Program-made: the position numbers and the translations under genes | DNA from: Vanessa cardui | Lineage: Eukaryota; Arthropoda; Insecta; Lepidoptera; Nymphalidae | Direction: 5' to 3' | Length of the DNA stretch: 64,000 nt | Assembly: GCF_905220365.1 (NCBI RefSeq) | Contig: NC_061138.1 | Location: 1,364,001 to 1,428,000, forward strand | Notes under the pieces: model-generated | What the model was told of the DNA's origin: nothing | The model's input: only the letters and a program-made list of their open reading frames with translations | The model's database searches: none | Part shown: piece after piece, positions 34,006 to 46,675 of the stretch | How the letters are laid out: every line of letters starts with the position of its first letter | Position numbering within the stretch: position 1 is the stretch's first letter

Positions 34006-34420
34006 TATATTTTATATAGCTGATATCTATAAGCAGTTAGTGGTACCACATACCATCATGTGGCCTATTTAACCACCTATTGAGGTAACAAAATGGATCA
34101 ACGATTTAAAACTCCATCGTCATTAAAACAACGTAACAACCATAGATAGACTATCGCGTAGTATATTTATATTAAATTTTAGTATCGGGATAATTAAGAA
34201 CGTGACCTGTCCATTGATAATTATCTTAGCTAATTATAGATTGAAAATATGGGCCCGAGAATATCCTTTTATAAATAAAGACACTGTTTTTATTTTTACT
34301 CCTTCTAAAATTGGAACCCTTATTTAGATAAAATTGACGTAATATAAAAATAAATTTCACTATCACTTTTTATACAAATACTATAACGGTTTGTTCTTAT
34401 TTAATGTCTATTTTTTATTT
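34006..34420. other. AT-rich intronic sequence
   Basis: A weak family B-like scrap at about 34030-34075 ('agtggtaccacataccatca', 'tggcctatttaaccacc'); otherwise nothing. Confidence 0.35.
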
Positions 34421-34705
34421 TATGGAATAGGTTGGCGGACGAGCATATGGGCCACCTGATGGTAAGTGATCACCATTACCCATAGACATTGACGCTGTAA
34501 GAAATATTAACTATTCCTTACTAAGTCAATGCGCCACCAACCTTGGGAACTAAGATGCTATGTCCCTTGTGCCTGAAGTTACACTGGCTCACTCACCCTT
34601 CAAACCGGAACACAACAATAATGCGTACTGTTGTTTAGCCGTAGAATATCTGATGAGTGGTTGGTACCTACCCAGGCGGGCATGCACAAAGCCCTAACAC
34701 CAAGT
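34421..34705 (+). repeat. Family B repeat, best full-length copy
   Basis: It starts 'tatggaataggttggcggac', then 'gagcatatgggccacctgat' and 'gctgtaagaaatattaacta'. 'accttgggaactaagatgct' and 'tgtagaatatctgatgagtg'-like blocks follow, and it ends 'caaagccctaacaccaag'. It is short, non-coding, dispersed and has no clear tRNA head. The family may be a SINE lacking visible Pol III boxes or a MITE. Confidence 0.8.
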
Positions 34706-34959
34706 AGGCAAGAACTACTAATAGATACAGTTTCGGGTCAGACAATGCAAGTATAGTTAGTAAATATTTACTATTAAATGTAATGCATGTGAGCTGAAAC
34801 TTTGGCATCTTGGTAGTGTTATTTTCCAGTGATACATGGTGATTGCCTAATTATGATGAACTAGTGCCCCGCCCCCCCGCATAATATAATTATTTATTAA
34901 TTAAAAATAAATATAGCCAGAGAATTAAAAACAATAAAAAAGCACCCAAACATTAGCTT

Positions 34960-35475
34960 TGGGGATACAGTTTATTCATCCTACCTGGGGCATGGAATTT
35001 GTTTCTATAATAGGATACTAGAACTATTTCTAATCTGACCTATTATCTATTTTAAAGGTCAAGACAAAACAATATTAATAAACAAGGAATATTACTAAAT
35101 ACTAGATTATATTAAGATTATGGTCTTAGTAACTATAGTTTACTGAAATACTCCGTAAATAAAATGACGGAAGAGTAACTACTGAGCTTATTGCCGGTTG
35201 GTATCTGTAGAACCTATACTCCGACTTGATTGTAGCTTCACATAATTCAAAAGCATAGAAAGAAGATTCGAAAGTGCTTTTGTGAGCCTACTTGTATGAA
35301 GAATATTTTCATTTTGATTATTTATATTATGTGCGCCGTCATACAAATCGGTCAGGTGTGTATCCAATGTACATTTGAGCAGCGTGGTGTAATAAGAGTG
35401 CATAGATACTAGCGACCCGCCCTGGCTTCGCACGGGTGTAATGATGATAAATATACTCCAGAATGTCTTTGCATA
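34960..35475. repeat. LINE 3' scraps and family C end
   Basis: Bases 35165-35325 are a plus-orientation LINE 3' UTR ('agagtaactactgagcttat', 'cttttgtgagcctacttgta', 'tcattttgatt'). Bases 35408-35475 are a minus-strand family C 3' end beginning 'actagcgacccgccctggct'. Bases 34975-35060 share a block with 6170-6250. Confidence 0.55.
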
Positions 35476-36054
35476 CAACGTTCACAGCGTTTTCGTCATT
35501 AGACAATACAAACCTTCTTCAAAATTTATTTATTTCAAGTACATGTTGTATTACTTAAAGTTGCTACGTAAACAAACCATTATTTTTTATAAAAATTAAA
35601 TTATAAAATTGATTATTAGTATGTATTGATTTCCATTCAATTTCTATGCATAATTTTTTAAATCTTTAAACATAGGAGATAACACACACACATTTTACTA
35701 CTGTAGAGTTTCGAATCTGTCGTAACATATAGCTTCAGATATTAAATAACTTTATACCGGTATCAAAACTTTCATCACATCTCTATTTGCAAAACTACGA
35801 AATAAAAAAGTCATAACCTCTGTTTATTCAGCGATGAGAACGAACCATAAAACTTCTTTCATTCGTTCATTCACAATAAAACTCATTTCCACGTGAGTGT
35901 TTGATGAAAATTAATTATATAGCGAAAATACTTCTCAATTCTATAAACGTTATAAACCTATATGTACCTTTGGGTAATATATTAATATTTGAAGAAGTAC
36001 ATAATTAATAGGTTATGCTTGTTACCTGTAGTTGTTGAAGTCCGATCCTCCATT
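35476..36054. other. AT-rich intronic sequence
   Basis: Nothing recognised. Confidence 0.35.
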
Positions 36055-36325
36055 TATCTGATGGTAGGACTTTGTGTAAGTCCAGCATATATATGCTCCA
36101 CAAAAACCCTAATATTGTTGACTTTTAATTTGTAAGGTGAGTTAGCGAGTATCACTATATATTATCAAGACAGGAACGTAATTAGCCCATCTCAGTTTCT
36201 AGGGTTGGTAACGCATTGATATGGTAAGGAATGGTTATTATTTTTACAGGATCGACGGTAACTAGTACTCTAAGGGCGATGTCACTAAAAACCATCAGAT
36301 ATATGGTCACTAGTTTGCTTACACA
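36055..36325 (-). repeat. Family B repeat, eroded
   Basis: The minus strand retains the 3' end (from 'atctgatggtaggactttgt'), the 'ccattccttaccatatcaat' middle and the 'accgtcgatcctgtaaaa' block. Confidence 0.55.
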
Positions 36326-36369
36326 TTTGGTAAAAAATATATTTACTAAATTTTAATTAAAAATCAAAT

Positions 36370-36590
36370 TATACTTTATAGGCTTTTATAAGCACTTTTA
36401 AATCGTCATTTAACAATCTATATTAATTAAAGATACCACCGGTTCAGAATGCATATTCTAACGAGAAGACCCGGCTCTTTTTCAATATTTAAAATACAAA
36501 ATAATATTAGTTAAATACAATTGCATATACTTAATATTATATTCTGCCTGGAAGTCAACCAGTATTTACCTAAGAAAATTATAAAAGGCG
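36370..36590 (-). mobile_element. LINE 3' UTR, eroded copy
   Basis: 'ggcttttataagcactttta' then 'aatcgtcatttaaca', 'ccaccggttcagaatgcata' and 'tctgcctggaagtcaaccag'. It is the same 3' UTR as at 42985-43220 and ends before the RT coding part. Confidence 0.7.
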
Positions 36591-37075
36591 TCTTGGAAAG
36601 TATATGTATATGCGTGAATGTAAAAAAGGATAATCATAATTATTGTTATACCCATCTGAGTCGAAGCGGTCCATATTTGAAAATACCTATGATTAAAAAT
36701 AACACAAGTGCACTAAAATACACACGTGTCCCTCTTATATATTAACAGAGTAACAATCTGTGACTTGAAGAGTGAGATAAATTGCAGGACCCCAGTTTTG
36801 ATATGTTCTCTGTGACACGCGATTGTAAAAAGTTTCTATATAATATCAAAACGAACTAGCGAGAGCTAAGTGGACAGTATTATGATGCGGAGTTGTTATA
36901 TCCGAGACACTTTCCTTCTTGGGAGCGCTTCATCTTCACATAATTGAAGAACACGAGCCAAGAGATGGGTGATATAATTTATAGGATGGGAGAAGGATAA
37001 TCTTTCTTTACACGAGCTAATTTTAAGGCACGGCGCATACGGAACGGATAGTTTTAATTTTTTTTTAATGTTATA

Positions 37076-37315
37076 GGTAGGTTGACTGCCAAATGGGCAA
37101 ATTGATGGGGTGTGGTGACCGCCATTCGTTGCATCATCAATATTCCACCACCCTGGGAAATCAAGTTGTTATGTCTCATATGACTATTACACTAGCGATT
37201 GAGCCAATGTACAAAAGGGAACACAACAATAATAAGTATTGCTGTTTCGTGGTAGAATATTTAATAAAAGGGTGTTATCTACACAGACCTACACTAAACT
37301 TCAATGCTATAATAA
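37076..37315 (+). repeat. Family B repeat, eroded
   Basis: 'aggtaggttgactgccaaat', 'ccaccaccctgggaaatcaa', 'aacaataataagtattgctg' and 'atctacacagacctacacta' follow the family B order. Confidence 0.55.
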
Positions 37316-37477
37316 CTTGCCAACTGTGATCTGATTTTCAGGTTGAGAGAGGATTAACATTTACTAAGCCAGGTATGGCATTCAAAACCAAACCCTGTAG
37401 CTCTAATATGTAAGTTGCCCATTTGGCACATCACTTTATTTTTCATTTAGTTCGCGTGTACGGTGTTGGATGTCATG

Positions 37478-37640
37478 TGTCAGGCAAAAAGTAGTCTATG
37501 TGCTTGCTTGGAATTCAAGTTTGCTTCATACCAAATTTCGTAAAATTCAGTTTGTCCGATTAGTCGTGAAAGAGCGACAGACAGCCAGACAGACTGAGTT
37601 ACTTTCCCATTTATAATATTAATAATATATATTGCTGGCA
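37478..37640 (-). mobile_element. Lep1-like element, 5' part
   Basis: The minus strand reads 'attataaatgggaaagtaac' with a GTCTG tract, 'tgaattttacgaaatttggt' and 'cacatagactactttttgcc'. The CTAGT end is missing. Confidence 0.7.
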
Positions 37641-38581
37641 TAAATAAGCAACATCAGCGTTAAGTCACACAACCTCCGTTTAAAAAAAAAAAAGGCGGGA
37701 GATTCGTAGTTGACACATTGAGAATTGCAATTATAATTATTACGGTGTAATGTGATTATTGATGGTTATTTGTATTGTAGACTAAATGTTTTTCTTTTGT
37801 CGTAGATTGATTGTTATTATAAATTAAAGATAATTGTTTTAGAGGTAAACCTACTTCCTACTTCTGGTTCTAAAAATATATATAAAATAGAAAAGACAAT
37901 GACGTTTGCACTGTAACACTTAACTGTACTGTCAATAATAACCTGCAATAAACAGTAGCGCTTTATGAAATCCTTTCTTGAACCAATAATTCGCATCTGA
38001 CAATTATAATTTTTCCTCGTACCTGTTACGTACAGTCGGGATAAGAAAAGGTTTGTCACCTTAAGATCTATTTTCGTGTGCTCAGTATGAGCAATAATCT
38101 GCTTTACCGATCGAGAATGACATATTGCGTCGCAATGATTTGATGTTTAGATTCAAAAGGTGCTATGAGTTTAAAACTTGATAAAGGAATTAATTTGAAA
38201 ACTGACGAGGGTTTTCTTACTCTGACTGTACCTTCAATAAGATATGTATACAATAATTGGAATCGTAATTAATGACTCGATGTATTACAAGATAAACAAC
38301 CTGATCTACGATCGATTACTCCATTTATAATTCATATACAAGCTGAACATGCTATCAAATTAATTAACCTGTAATTCATATATATATGACTATTGTACTT
38401 AACATGTCAATAACAGGGCTATCAAGTACTTGGTAAGTACATAAGGGTTGTTCTACTTTACTCTATTATTGCCCTCAGAATTTAATTTCAATGGAAATGA
38501 CATAAAATTAAATTCGCATATGCATATCCGCATTAATTTTTTTATACAAAATTGTTCGTTTTATTAATTCCTATTATAATT
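37641..38581. other. AT-rich intronic sequence
   Basis: No exon, RNA or known repeat recognised. Confidence 0.35.
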
Positions 38582-38825
38582 GTCTTGGTGGTAGGGCTGT
38601 GTGCAAGCCCGTCTGGTTAGATACCACCCACTCATCAGACGACCTACTGCCCAACAACAGTACTTAGAATTGCTGTATTCCAGTTTGAAGAGTGATTGAG
38701 CCAGTGTAACTACAGGCACAAGAGACATAACATCTTGGTTTCTCATTCCCAAGTTGGTGGCACACTGGCGATGGAAGGAATGGTCAATATTTCTTACAGC
38801 GCCATTGTGTATAGGCGGTAGTGAA
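38582..38825 (-). repeat. Family B repeat
   Basis: On the minus strand from 'acaatggcgctgtaagaaat' through 'ccaacttgggaatgagaaac' and 'ttgttgggcagtaggtcgtc' to 'agccctaccaccaag' at 38590. Head truncated. Confidence 0.75.
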
Positions 38826-38988
38826 ATATTAGTAATTCCTTAAACCATTTTGGGGTATTGCTTCTATTCTTTAACAATAAAAGTGATGTTGCCATTTCTA
38901 CTATACTCTGATCTAAGGCAATGCTCCACTAAAGTAAGTACTTCTCACGTTTCCAATGAGAGTAAAGCATGAAATAAAGATAAAATAA

Positions 38989-39250
38989 TCTATACTAATA
39001 TAATATATGTAAAAGTAACTTTGTCTTTCTGTCACTCTTTCACAACCAAACCAAATCGAATTTGATGAAATTTAGTGTGACGCAAACTTTAACCCCAAGA
39101 AAGGACAAAGGCTACTTTTTTGCCTAACAAGATAATCATTATAATCAACCACAGAAACTGGAGTAAAACGAAAAAGTAGCTCTGCATGCTTTAAACATGT
39201 CTAGGTTTTCTAACCCCTAAAACGCAAGCGAAGCCGTGGGCGACAACTAG
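38989..39250 (+). mobile_element. Lep1-like Helitron-type element with 70-bp insertion
   Basis: It starts 'tctatactaatataatatat' and ends 'gcgaagccgtgggcgacaac' then TAG. Between 'gctacttttttgcctaacaa' and 'ctaacccctaaaacgc' there are about 70 extra bases (39131-39210) absent from the copy at 15031. Confidence 0.75.
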
Positions 39251-39384
39251 CTTATTTTTAAAGCTACTAAACTTGTTTACAGTTTCTTTGTGATTGTGGC
39301 CTTCATGTAGAAAATACATGTTGATGTATCATAATGATATTCGCAAGGACGCGTTATGTTTTAGACGACACTTAAATATAATGT

Positions 39385-39610
39385 CTGATGGAAAGTAGTC
39401 ATCACCGGCCATAAACACTGACGCCATAGGTTTTGAATATTCCTTACATTGGCCATGTATCAAACTTGTGAACTAAGATGTTGTTGCCGTTATACCTGCA
39501 GCTATAATTACTAACTGACCCTTCAAATTGGAAAACATTAATACAATGTATTGAAGCTTGGGGATAGAAAATGCCTGATATTTTCCCAGACACAAACCTC
39601 GCTTGGCACA
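39385..39610 (+). repeat. Family B repeat, eroded
   Basis: 'ctgatggaaagtagtcatca', 'ttgtgaactaagatgttgtt' and 'cacaaacctcgcttggcaca' follow family B order. Confidence 0.55.
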
Positions 39611-40534
39611 ATCCCTTACTTATCAATAGGATAGCATATTGATTTCAATTAGAGGTAGATCACAAAGAAATGGAACCCTAGCCTCACGTGTTTTTCGAGG
39701 CAGAGCAAATATCGTCCTAATTCTTAGCTAGTACCTTTTTTTTTTTCGATAGAAATAACCATTACTTTTTTGCTCAACCGAGGAACCAAATCTCGCATGT
39801 TTAGAGCAAAGTCTGACGACTATATTTATTTTTTTGTCTCAGGAAAATAACAGCATTTAATACAATTTATAAACATTAAAAATACAATATTTACACAATA
39901 GACCCAATTACTGTTTTCCATTGAATTATGCAAACTTAATATCAGTTAACAGAATTAGTAGCGCAAAGTTTTAATAGACATCATTTAAAAGTAACAATAT
40001 AATGAATAAAAAAATTGAAGAAATATATATTTGTAATTGTTAAATTCTTGCATCAGAAATATTTAACTCCAAAACGTTACATAAATTCAAGTTCAAAATT
40101 TCAATCACACCGGACACAATGGTTTCGATGCGAGAAATAAAAGGTTGTATATCAGTGGCTAAATAAGAAAAATCCTATTGAATAATATGAAATGTTTTCA
40201 AGCACGTTAGCTCGAGTATATTTGAGTTAAAGTAATATTTGTCGAGTGGACATGTCTGATAAAGCGGCTTTGGTCGGCTCAGCGAGGCTTTCAGGACTTT
40301 ATATATGTGACATACCTTTACATTGTACTTTAAGAATATTCTCTTGACTTGATTCGAAAAATATTATTTTTGTGATACAAAAGTTGGCTCTTGTATAATA
40401 AGTATTGACTGAACATATTTTTTTATGTGCAACTAAAAGAGACAAAATATAATGAATAGTGTAACAATACTTTTAGGACTTTAAATCTTTATATGGATTA
40501 AATCTTTTCAAGGTTAAAGGGACTTTAATATAAA
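39611..40534. other. AT-rich intronic sequence
   Basis: Nothing recognised. Confidence 0.35.
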
Positions 40535-40765
40535 TAAATAAAAATTTTAACAAAAAGTAAAACCGACTTCAATCAAAACACTATTTCAAAACAAATTAAT
40601 ATGCACCAAAAAGTAAACAAAATAATTACGAATCAAAAATAACTCTTAGAGTTCTCCTGAGTAAAATGAAATGAAAAATATTAGACTATTTGAAAGTCTA
40701 TTTACGATTATGTAATATAGATATAATTATTGTTATATTTGGAGTCAGTGTCAGGAGGGCTGGTT
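40535..40765 (+). mobile_element. Family D lone left arm
   Basis: 'attttaacaaaaagtaaaac' then 'cgacttcaatcaaaacacta', 'atgaaatgaaaaatattaga' and 'tatttggagtcagtgtcagg' match one arm of the family D palindrome. The second arm and body are absent. Confidence 0.75.
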
Positions 40766-40910
40766 CGTTTTTAGTCCAGAGGATCGAAATTGCGATTCAA
40801 CGGAAAAATACTGCTAGTATTCTAGCACGCGGTTAAGATTTTTACAGTAACTACTTTTACTTAATTGTATTTATTTGATCGTTATTATAAAAACTGTCGT
40901 TATGGCGATT

Positions 40911-41121
40911 GACGACCTCCGTGGTAGTAGCATACCGGTCTTTATGGGTACGCCACTCCGAGGTCCCCGGTTCGATTCCCGGTCGAGTCGACGTAGAAAA
41001 TTAATTAGTTTTCTATGTTGTCTTGGGTCTGGGTGTTTGTGATACCGTCGTTACTTCTGATTTTCCATAACACAAGTGCTTTAGCTTGCACTGGGATCTG
41101 AGTAATTTATGTGATGTTGTC
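40911..41121 (+). mobile_element. SINE-2, tRNA-derived
   Basis: It begins GACGACCTCCGTGGTAGTAG, has 'tgggtacgccactccgaggt' and a perfect B box GGTTCGATTCC (40969-40979), and ends 'gtgatgttgtc'. The best of three copies. Confidence 0.85.
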
Positions 41122-41769
41122 AAATATTTATTATTATAAGATATATAAAAATGATCCATAATCTAATAGTAATTCGGCTCATGATAGTGAACCAATATAA
41201 GCGTGCACTTTGAAATAATTCCATGCAAAATAAATTTGCTGGCATGCTTCAATTACCCCTCATGAGATTAGCCATCATAGGTCACAAGTTCACTTCCTTG
41301 GCCTAAATAATTCATTTATAGCTTTATGCTGAATTCATCCTTGACTTATTATGTTTACGCTAGTCGGAACCTTAATACAATCCAACCTCACTGCACTGCA
41401 TCAAGGTTGTCTTAATGTAAATGTAATGCAACTGTTTAAAGCTAATATATTCTGTGGAAGTTCAGGAGTACTGAGATTGCTCGGTGATTAGAATACAATG
41501 TCTATATCTTCGAATTTAATTCGAATATAACGAGTTCAATTTCTGTTATCAATATAACATTTAAAATTAAAATTTATCTCATGATCAAAATCTCTATCTT
41601 TATCTCAAAATCTGGAAGGAACGTGGTCAACAACCAAATAGGTGGACCAAATTTTCTTCTTAAAGAGAAAGTATGTTAAAGAATGTAAGTTTGTTCGAGA
41701 GACTACTGGTCATTTGAAAGCAGTTACTTACTAGTACGAATTGACGCTCGCAAGTACGTTACCCTTTTA
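41122..41769. other. AT-rich intronic sequence
   Basis: Nothing recognised. Confidence 0.35.
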
Positions 41770-41950
41770 GGGCTTGGTTACCAAATTTCAGGCATAAGTC
41801 TTCGAATCTAAGCTTGCGTCATTCCAAATTTCGTCAAATTCTGGTCAGTGGTTTGAGTTATTTATGTGTCTGTCTGTCTGTCTATATAATTTAAGTGACA
41901 GATCTGTGTGTCAGACAGAATTACTTTCGAATTTATTATATATCTTATCA
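41770..41950 (-). mobile_element. Lep1-like element, rearranged
   Basis: Minus-strand blocks 'gaatttgacgaaatttggaa' and 'gaaagtaattctgtctgac' are separated by a duplicated (TCTG/CAGA) tract at 41869-41882 and 41911-41918, suggesting a local duplication in the tract. Confidence 0.6.
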
Positions 41951-42018
41951 CCTATATCTTAACATATAGGTGTATTTACCGCTACTTCACAATATTTATG
42001 ATAATATGAGCTGAGATT

Positions 42019-42258
42019 CGAGATGGCCCAGTGGTTAGAACGCGTGCATCTTAACCTATGATTGCGGGTTCTAACCCAGGCAAGCACCGCTAATTCATGT
42101 GCTTAATTTGTCTTTATAATTCATCTCGTGCTCAATTTAGCCACATGTGCATTCCACCAACTCGCATTGTGGTGAAATATGTTCCAAACCGGCTCCTTAA
42201 TGGGAGAGGAGGCCTAAGCCCAGCAGTGGGTCATTTACAGGCTGTTGCTTTACTTTTA
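42019..42258 (+). mobile_element. SINE-A
   Basis: 'cgagatggcccagtggttag' head, B box 'gcgggttctaaccc', 'gcccagcagtgggtcattta' and 'caggctgttgc' end. A deletion removes about 40 bp of the middle. Confidence 0.85.
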
Positions 42259-42984
42259 TGATGTTTATACCGAAGAATAATAAAAATTAATGTAATATCG
42301 ACGATTTAAGAACGTTTCATTGTTAACTTGAGTAAAATTGATTTGATTCGATTTAAAATGATTACTATTCAGTGGATGGTTGACGATGATCGTTCTTGTC
42401 AGTACATTACTAGTTGGTCTATTTTGGACTAACTGGATTCAACTAATAATTTACATCGATCGGATTCTCTAAAATGGCTCTAAGCTAAGGACCCCATTAA
42501 GGAAATGCTCCTAAGCCGACATGCATCGGAAGGCTGTAATGCATTCAAGATTGAATTAGGTTATCCGTCAGAGCAGTAACCAAATTATGTCTCCTACCAT
42601 GTAAGCCAAAGGTCACGGGGCGATCCGTTTTCTAATAACGGTAATTATGGTTTAATGGTATTTATGTATATACTAATATATAATGTATAAATCTTATCAA
42701 CATATGTTTGTATATGAGCAACCAGCTCGTTCGGTCCTAAGTATCCTGCACGACACTTATATTTACGAATCGCTATTGGGTACCAATTACATGTTTATTT
42801 GAATATTTTCGTAGTTATTTATAAAATAATAAGCGAATCTTGGTGTAACGATGATGTTTACAATTTGACCTTACACTAGTAGCATTAGTAAGTAAAAATA
42901 TTTTCATTAATTATGTGTGTAAAATCAAAATTCTACGACACAGTTTGACCGATCACCATGAAAGTTCCATCTGTACATATAAAT
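42259..42984. other. AT-rich intronic sequence
   Basis: Nothing recognised. Confidence 0.35.
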
Positions 42985-43495
42985 CAAAAAAATCAAAATC
43001 AAAATAAACTTTATTCAAGTAGGCTTATATAAGCACTTTTGAATCGTCATTTTACAATTAAGTGAAGCTACCACCGGTTCGGAAAGTAGATTCTACCGAG
43101 AAGAACCGGCAAGAAACTCAGTAGTTACTCTTTTTTAACATTTAAAAAATACAACGTCATGTTAATTAAATACAATTATTTCAATTAATGTATCCTGCTT
43201 GGAAGTCAACAGGTATTAACTCCACGCTTTTTTGTCATCTACAAAATCTTGTATCGAATAGTATGCTTTTTCTACCAATGTATTTTTAACAAACGATTTG
43301 AATTTACTAAACGGCAAAGTTAAAAATTTCTGCGGAATTTTATTATAGAAACGGATACCTTGCCCCAAAAAGGATCCATTGACTTTGCGGAGTCGGAAAC
43401 TTGGCGTTATAAGTTTATCCTTACTTCTAGTGCATATACAATGATTATCACTGATTTTATCAAAGTGATCAATGTTACTGTGAATATACATGATA
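42985..43495 (-). mobile_element. LINE 3' end with RT C-terminal fragment
   Basis: The minus-strand frame 43216-43491 encodes SDNHCICTRSKDKLITPSFR, LRKVNGSFLGQGIRFYNKIP, FSKFKSFVKNTLVEKAYYSI and QDFVDDKKAWS. This is the C-terminal tail of a jockey/CR1-like ORF2. It is followed by a 3' UTR ending 'gaataaagttt' + 'attttgattttgattttt' at 42985. The frame is intact but only 80-90 residues remain. Related UTR pieces lie at 36370, 58540 and elsewhere. Confidence 0.85.
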
Positions 43496-44366
43496 TTGTT
43501 GTAAATATATTGAATTTATTAATATATAAGAACATTGCGTCGGATATTATACACAATTGTGTGCGCAAACGCAAATATGGAATTAAATCTCTACAGTTTG
43601 AAAGCAAAACTATACAAACCTAATGAAATTTTCAATGAAAAATCCTTTACAATTTTTAAGAAAAAATTATTATGTTATAGTAAAAATACTTAGTTTAATT
43701 ACTCTTGAATTGTATAAGCCGTTACTACTGTACTAAATTGTCGGTTAAATTATTATGTAAAATATTTCATTTAAGTCAACATTGTATGTTCTTTATGAGA
43801 AAAATAAAATTCTTAAACCACAAACGCAAAATCCTCACTCACTCGTATAATCCAACGCGATGCCTATGCAATCACGTTAATTTTACGTTTACGTTAATTT
43901 AGAAAACACTACTTGATCTTTGATGACCCGAAATCTAGGACCTCAGAATAGGCTGACAATCAGATATATTGAAAGAAGTAATCCAGCGTCATGATTATTG
44001 TATTATACACTCGTTTAGACAAATAATGTATACATATGTACACAGAATATAAATACACGATACATTATAAAATATAATTCTATTGCATTGCATACTAATG
44101 TTTTTAGTGTATGCCATTACTGTATATCAACACAAAGGGTTCATTAAATATGATTGTTACATAATAAACAAAAGAGCATCAGCAATATATAATGCGCTTG
44201 AATGCGATAAATAAATGCAAGTAGCATTGAATAATCCAATAGGACATTTAATGGTAGATGGTTACCACCACATCACCGCCGAGGTATAAAAAGAATGCTG
44301 TTAGCTGACATCTTATCGATTTTCACTTTTGATGGCATATTAATAATAAGAAAGAAATACTCTTTT
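43496..44366. other. AT-rich intronic sequence
   Basis: The first 120 bases may extend the LINE above but no frame is recognisable; the remainder shows nothing. Confidence 0.35.
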
Positions 44367-44530
44367 AGGGTTCCGTAGTCTACTAGGAACCCTTATAGTT
44401 TCGTCATGTCTGTCCGTCTCTCTGTCCAAAAATTCAAAAATTGGTTTTTAAAATTATCGAAAAATAATTTTTAGACTTAGAGATTGCTAAATTTCCATCT
44501 TATGGCCCATCTTATGGCTACGGAACCCTT
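44367..44530 (-). mobile_element. Short repeat with 'GGGTTCCGTAG' inverted ends
   Basis: Left 'agggttccgtagtctactag' and right 'gctacggaaccct' are inverted ends. 'ccatcttatgg' is tandemly doubled near the right end (44497-44520). Same family as 22048-22303, opposite orientation. Confidence 0.7.
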
Positions 44531-44556
44531 TCATGTGATACAGCTGATTATTTAAG

Positions 44557-45020
44557 TTTCTAATGTAATGCAAATAACAAATTCTGTTTTATATTTAGGA
44601 TCATCAGCAGTCATCGATAAGCAACCTAAGTTACATTTTACCGCGTTTTTGCTTATTGCTCATAATTAAGTTTAGATAGATAATGGCATTATAGATATAC
44701 CACAACTGATTTGCTATAAGAACATAAGATCTACCATAAAGCATATTAATTAAAAATATAATTATTATTAATGTATAGGGCTACCTTTTTAATCTGCGTA
44801 AATAACAGGATTTCTGGTTCATTTTTCGTTAAAACGAAAAAAGATATATTTGAAAATAGAACGTGAAATTGTGTTAATATTAAGCTACCATTTCAAGTGG
44901 TCACTATCACCCATTGACGTTGTATTAAATATGTAAGGCGTTGCTTTCACAGCCATTATGTCACTTACGATCTAAGATGTCATATCCCTTGTGCCTGTTA
45001 TTACATTACAATACAGAGTG
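44557..45020 (+). repeat. Repeat scraps (families C and B)
   Basis: Bases 44557-44605 resemble the middle of family C ('ttctaatgtaatgcaaataa', 'caaattctg'). Bases 44885-45020 are an eroded family B head ('ccatttcaagtggtcactat', 'cgatctaagatgtcatatcc'). Confidence 0.45.
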
Positions 45021-45118
45021 ATGGCGAATTGAATTGAAATTCCCTGAGTAGCATTGATGCATCCATATCGGCAAATATAGTTAATTTTCATTTTTTACTT
45101 TGCCTTTGCTGAGATTAC

Positions 45119-45400
45119 TGAGCTGAGATGGCCCTGTGGTTAGAACACGTGCATCTTAACCGGTGATTTCGGGTTCGAGCCCAGGCAAACACCACTATAT
45201 AAAAGTGCTTAATTTGTGTTTATGATTGATCTCGTGCTCGGCGGTGAAGGAAAACATCGTGAAGAAACCTGCATGTGTCTAATTTCATCGAAATTCTGCC
45301 AATAGCGTAGTGGAATATGTTCCAAACCTTCTCCTTAATGGGAGAGGAGGCCTTTGCCCAGCAGTGGGAAATTTACAGGCTGTTACATTTACTTTGTCTT
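45119..45400 (+). mobile_element. SINE-A, near full-length
   Basis: 'gagctgagatggccctgtgg' head, B box 'gggttcgagccc', complete body and end 'cagcagtgggaaatttacag' then 'gctgtta'. It lacks only the 'ccacatgtgcattcc' segment. Confidence 0.88.
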
Positions 45401-46675
45401 TAAATGTATTATTTTAGGAATGTGATTTGTTTTTGTTTTTATTTTACCAACCGTATTGTATGTATCTGTGAAAGCTAGTAATATAATTAGACCCGATATA
45501 TTTTCACGCCATACGCTAGTATTCATTTAATATATATTTTTTGTTATTACAAAAAGACACTATAATTTTCTTTATTTTTATAGATTGCCAATCATCATTC
45601 ACACGTGCGTGATCTAATCTATGTGAAATATATCGCTAGATTCGTGTGACGTTAGATTAATTATTATTTGCTGTCTTTCGACAGCCTCATTGGTTTTGAT
45701 GACAAGTGAACGCTGGATGAGATGAAATCGAAAATCAAAATGAATATATTCTTTATTCAAATACTATGTGAACAATGATATTTTAATTAACATATATTTT
45801 ATATCCATACTAAACTACAGAAAAAAGTGTGCCGCTCCGGGGACCGTTTATTTTAGTTTATTTTTACATTTTGTTAAAAATAAAAAGGATAGCTTGATAA
45901 AACAATAAGTAAAAGGGATAACTAGATGTTTTAATTACGCAAAATGTTTTACTACGTAATTATGAGGTATTATAACGTGTTACTACGTAAAACGACGAAA
46001 GGCAAACGTCCCAATTAGGACGTTTTCTAGTCTTCACTTTTTGCGCGTTAATACCATATCTGTTTACTACAACATCATTGTATGTGAAGGAATTCTAAAT
46101 CGTCAAGTCACAAAGTTAAATAATATAATAAATATAATGGAAATCGGTTCATATTATTAAGACAACGGTTTTTGTTTTAATTAAAAACCATTTTATTTTG
46201 TCTCTTCTAGAATACATAAAAAAAAACGTTTGCTAAATTTTATTTATTTATATCACATTGGTAGACAGACTAGCAAATAGAACACCTCCCCTAGATATTA
46301 GCACTGCAAGACGTTATAAACTGTAAAGAGAAGATTGATCCTTGGGAAGATAGAACCTTGGGAACTAAAATATTTGAAAAGGTATTATGTGTATATAGCA
46401 TGTAATTATACAAGCTCACTTAAAACCAGAAGTAGAATATTTGATAAGGTTGGACTACCCTTATGAACGACAGACCTACTGTCAAGGAAATAACTTACCC
46501 GATTCCCAATCTTTATTTAAAAAACAATGTAGTATTTTGACTAATTTGATGAGCGACTTAAAACGTTTTGTAATTGAATAACTTAAAACAAAAGCGGAAT
46601 TTCGTATTCAAATATCACATTCAACATCGTTAACTTAAGGTTCGTTGACGATTTGGACGAATTCAGTAAAGTGTA
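45401..46675. other. Intronic sequence with scraps
   Basis: Bases 45728-45770 look like a LINE tail ('aaaatcaaaatgaatatatt'). 'acgtcccaattaggacgt' at 46007-46024 is an 18-nt near-palindrome. Bases 46258-46490 are a heavily eroded family B copy. No exon was found. Confidence 0.4.
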
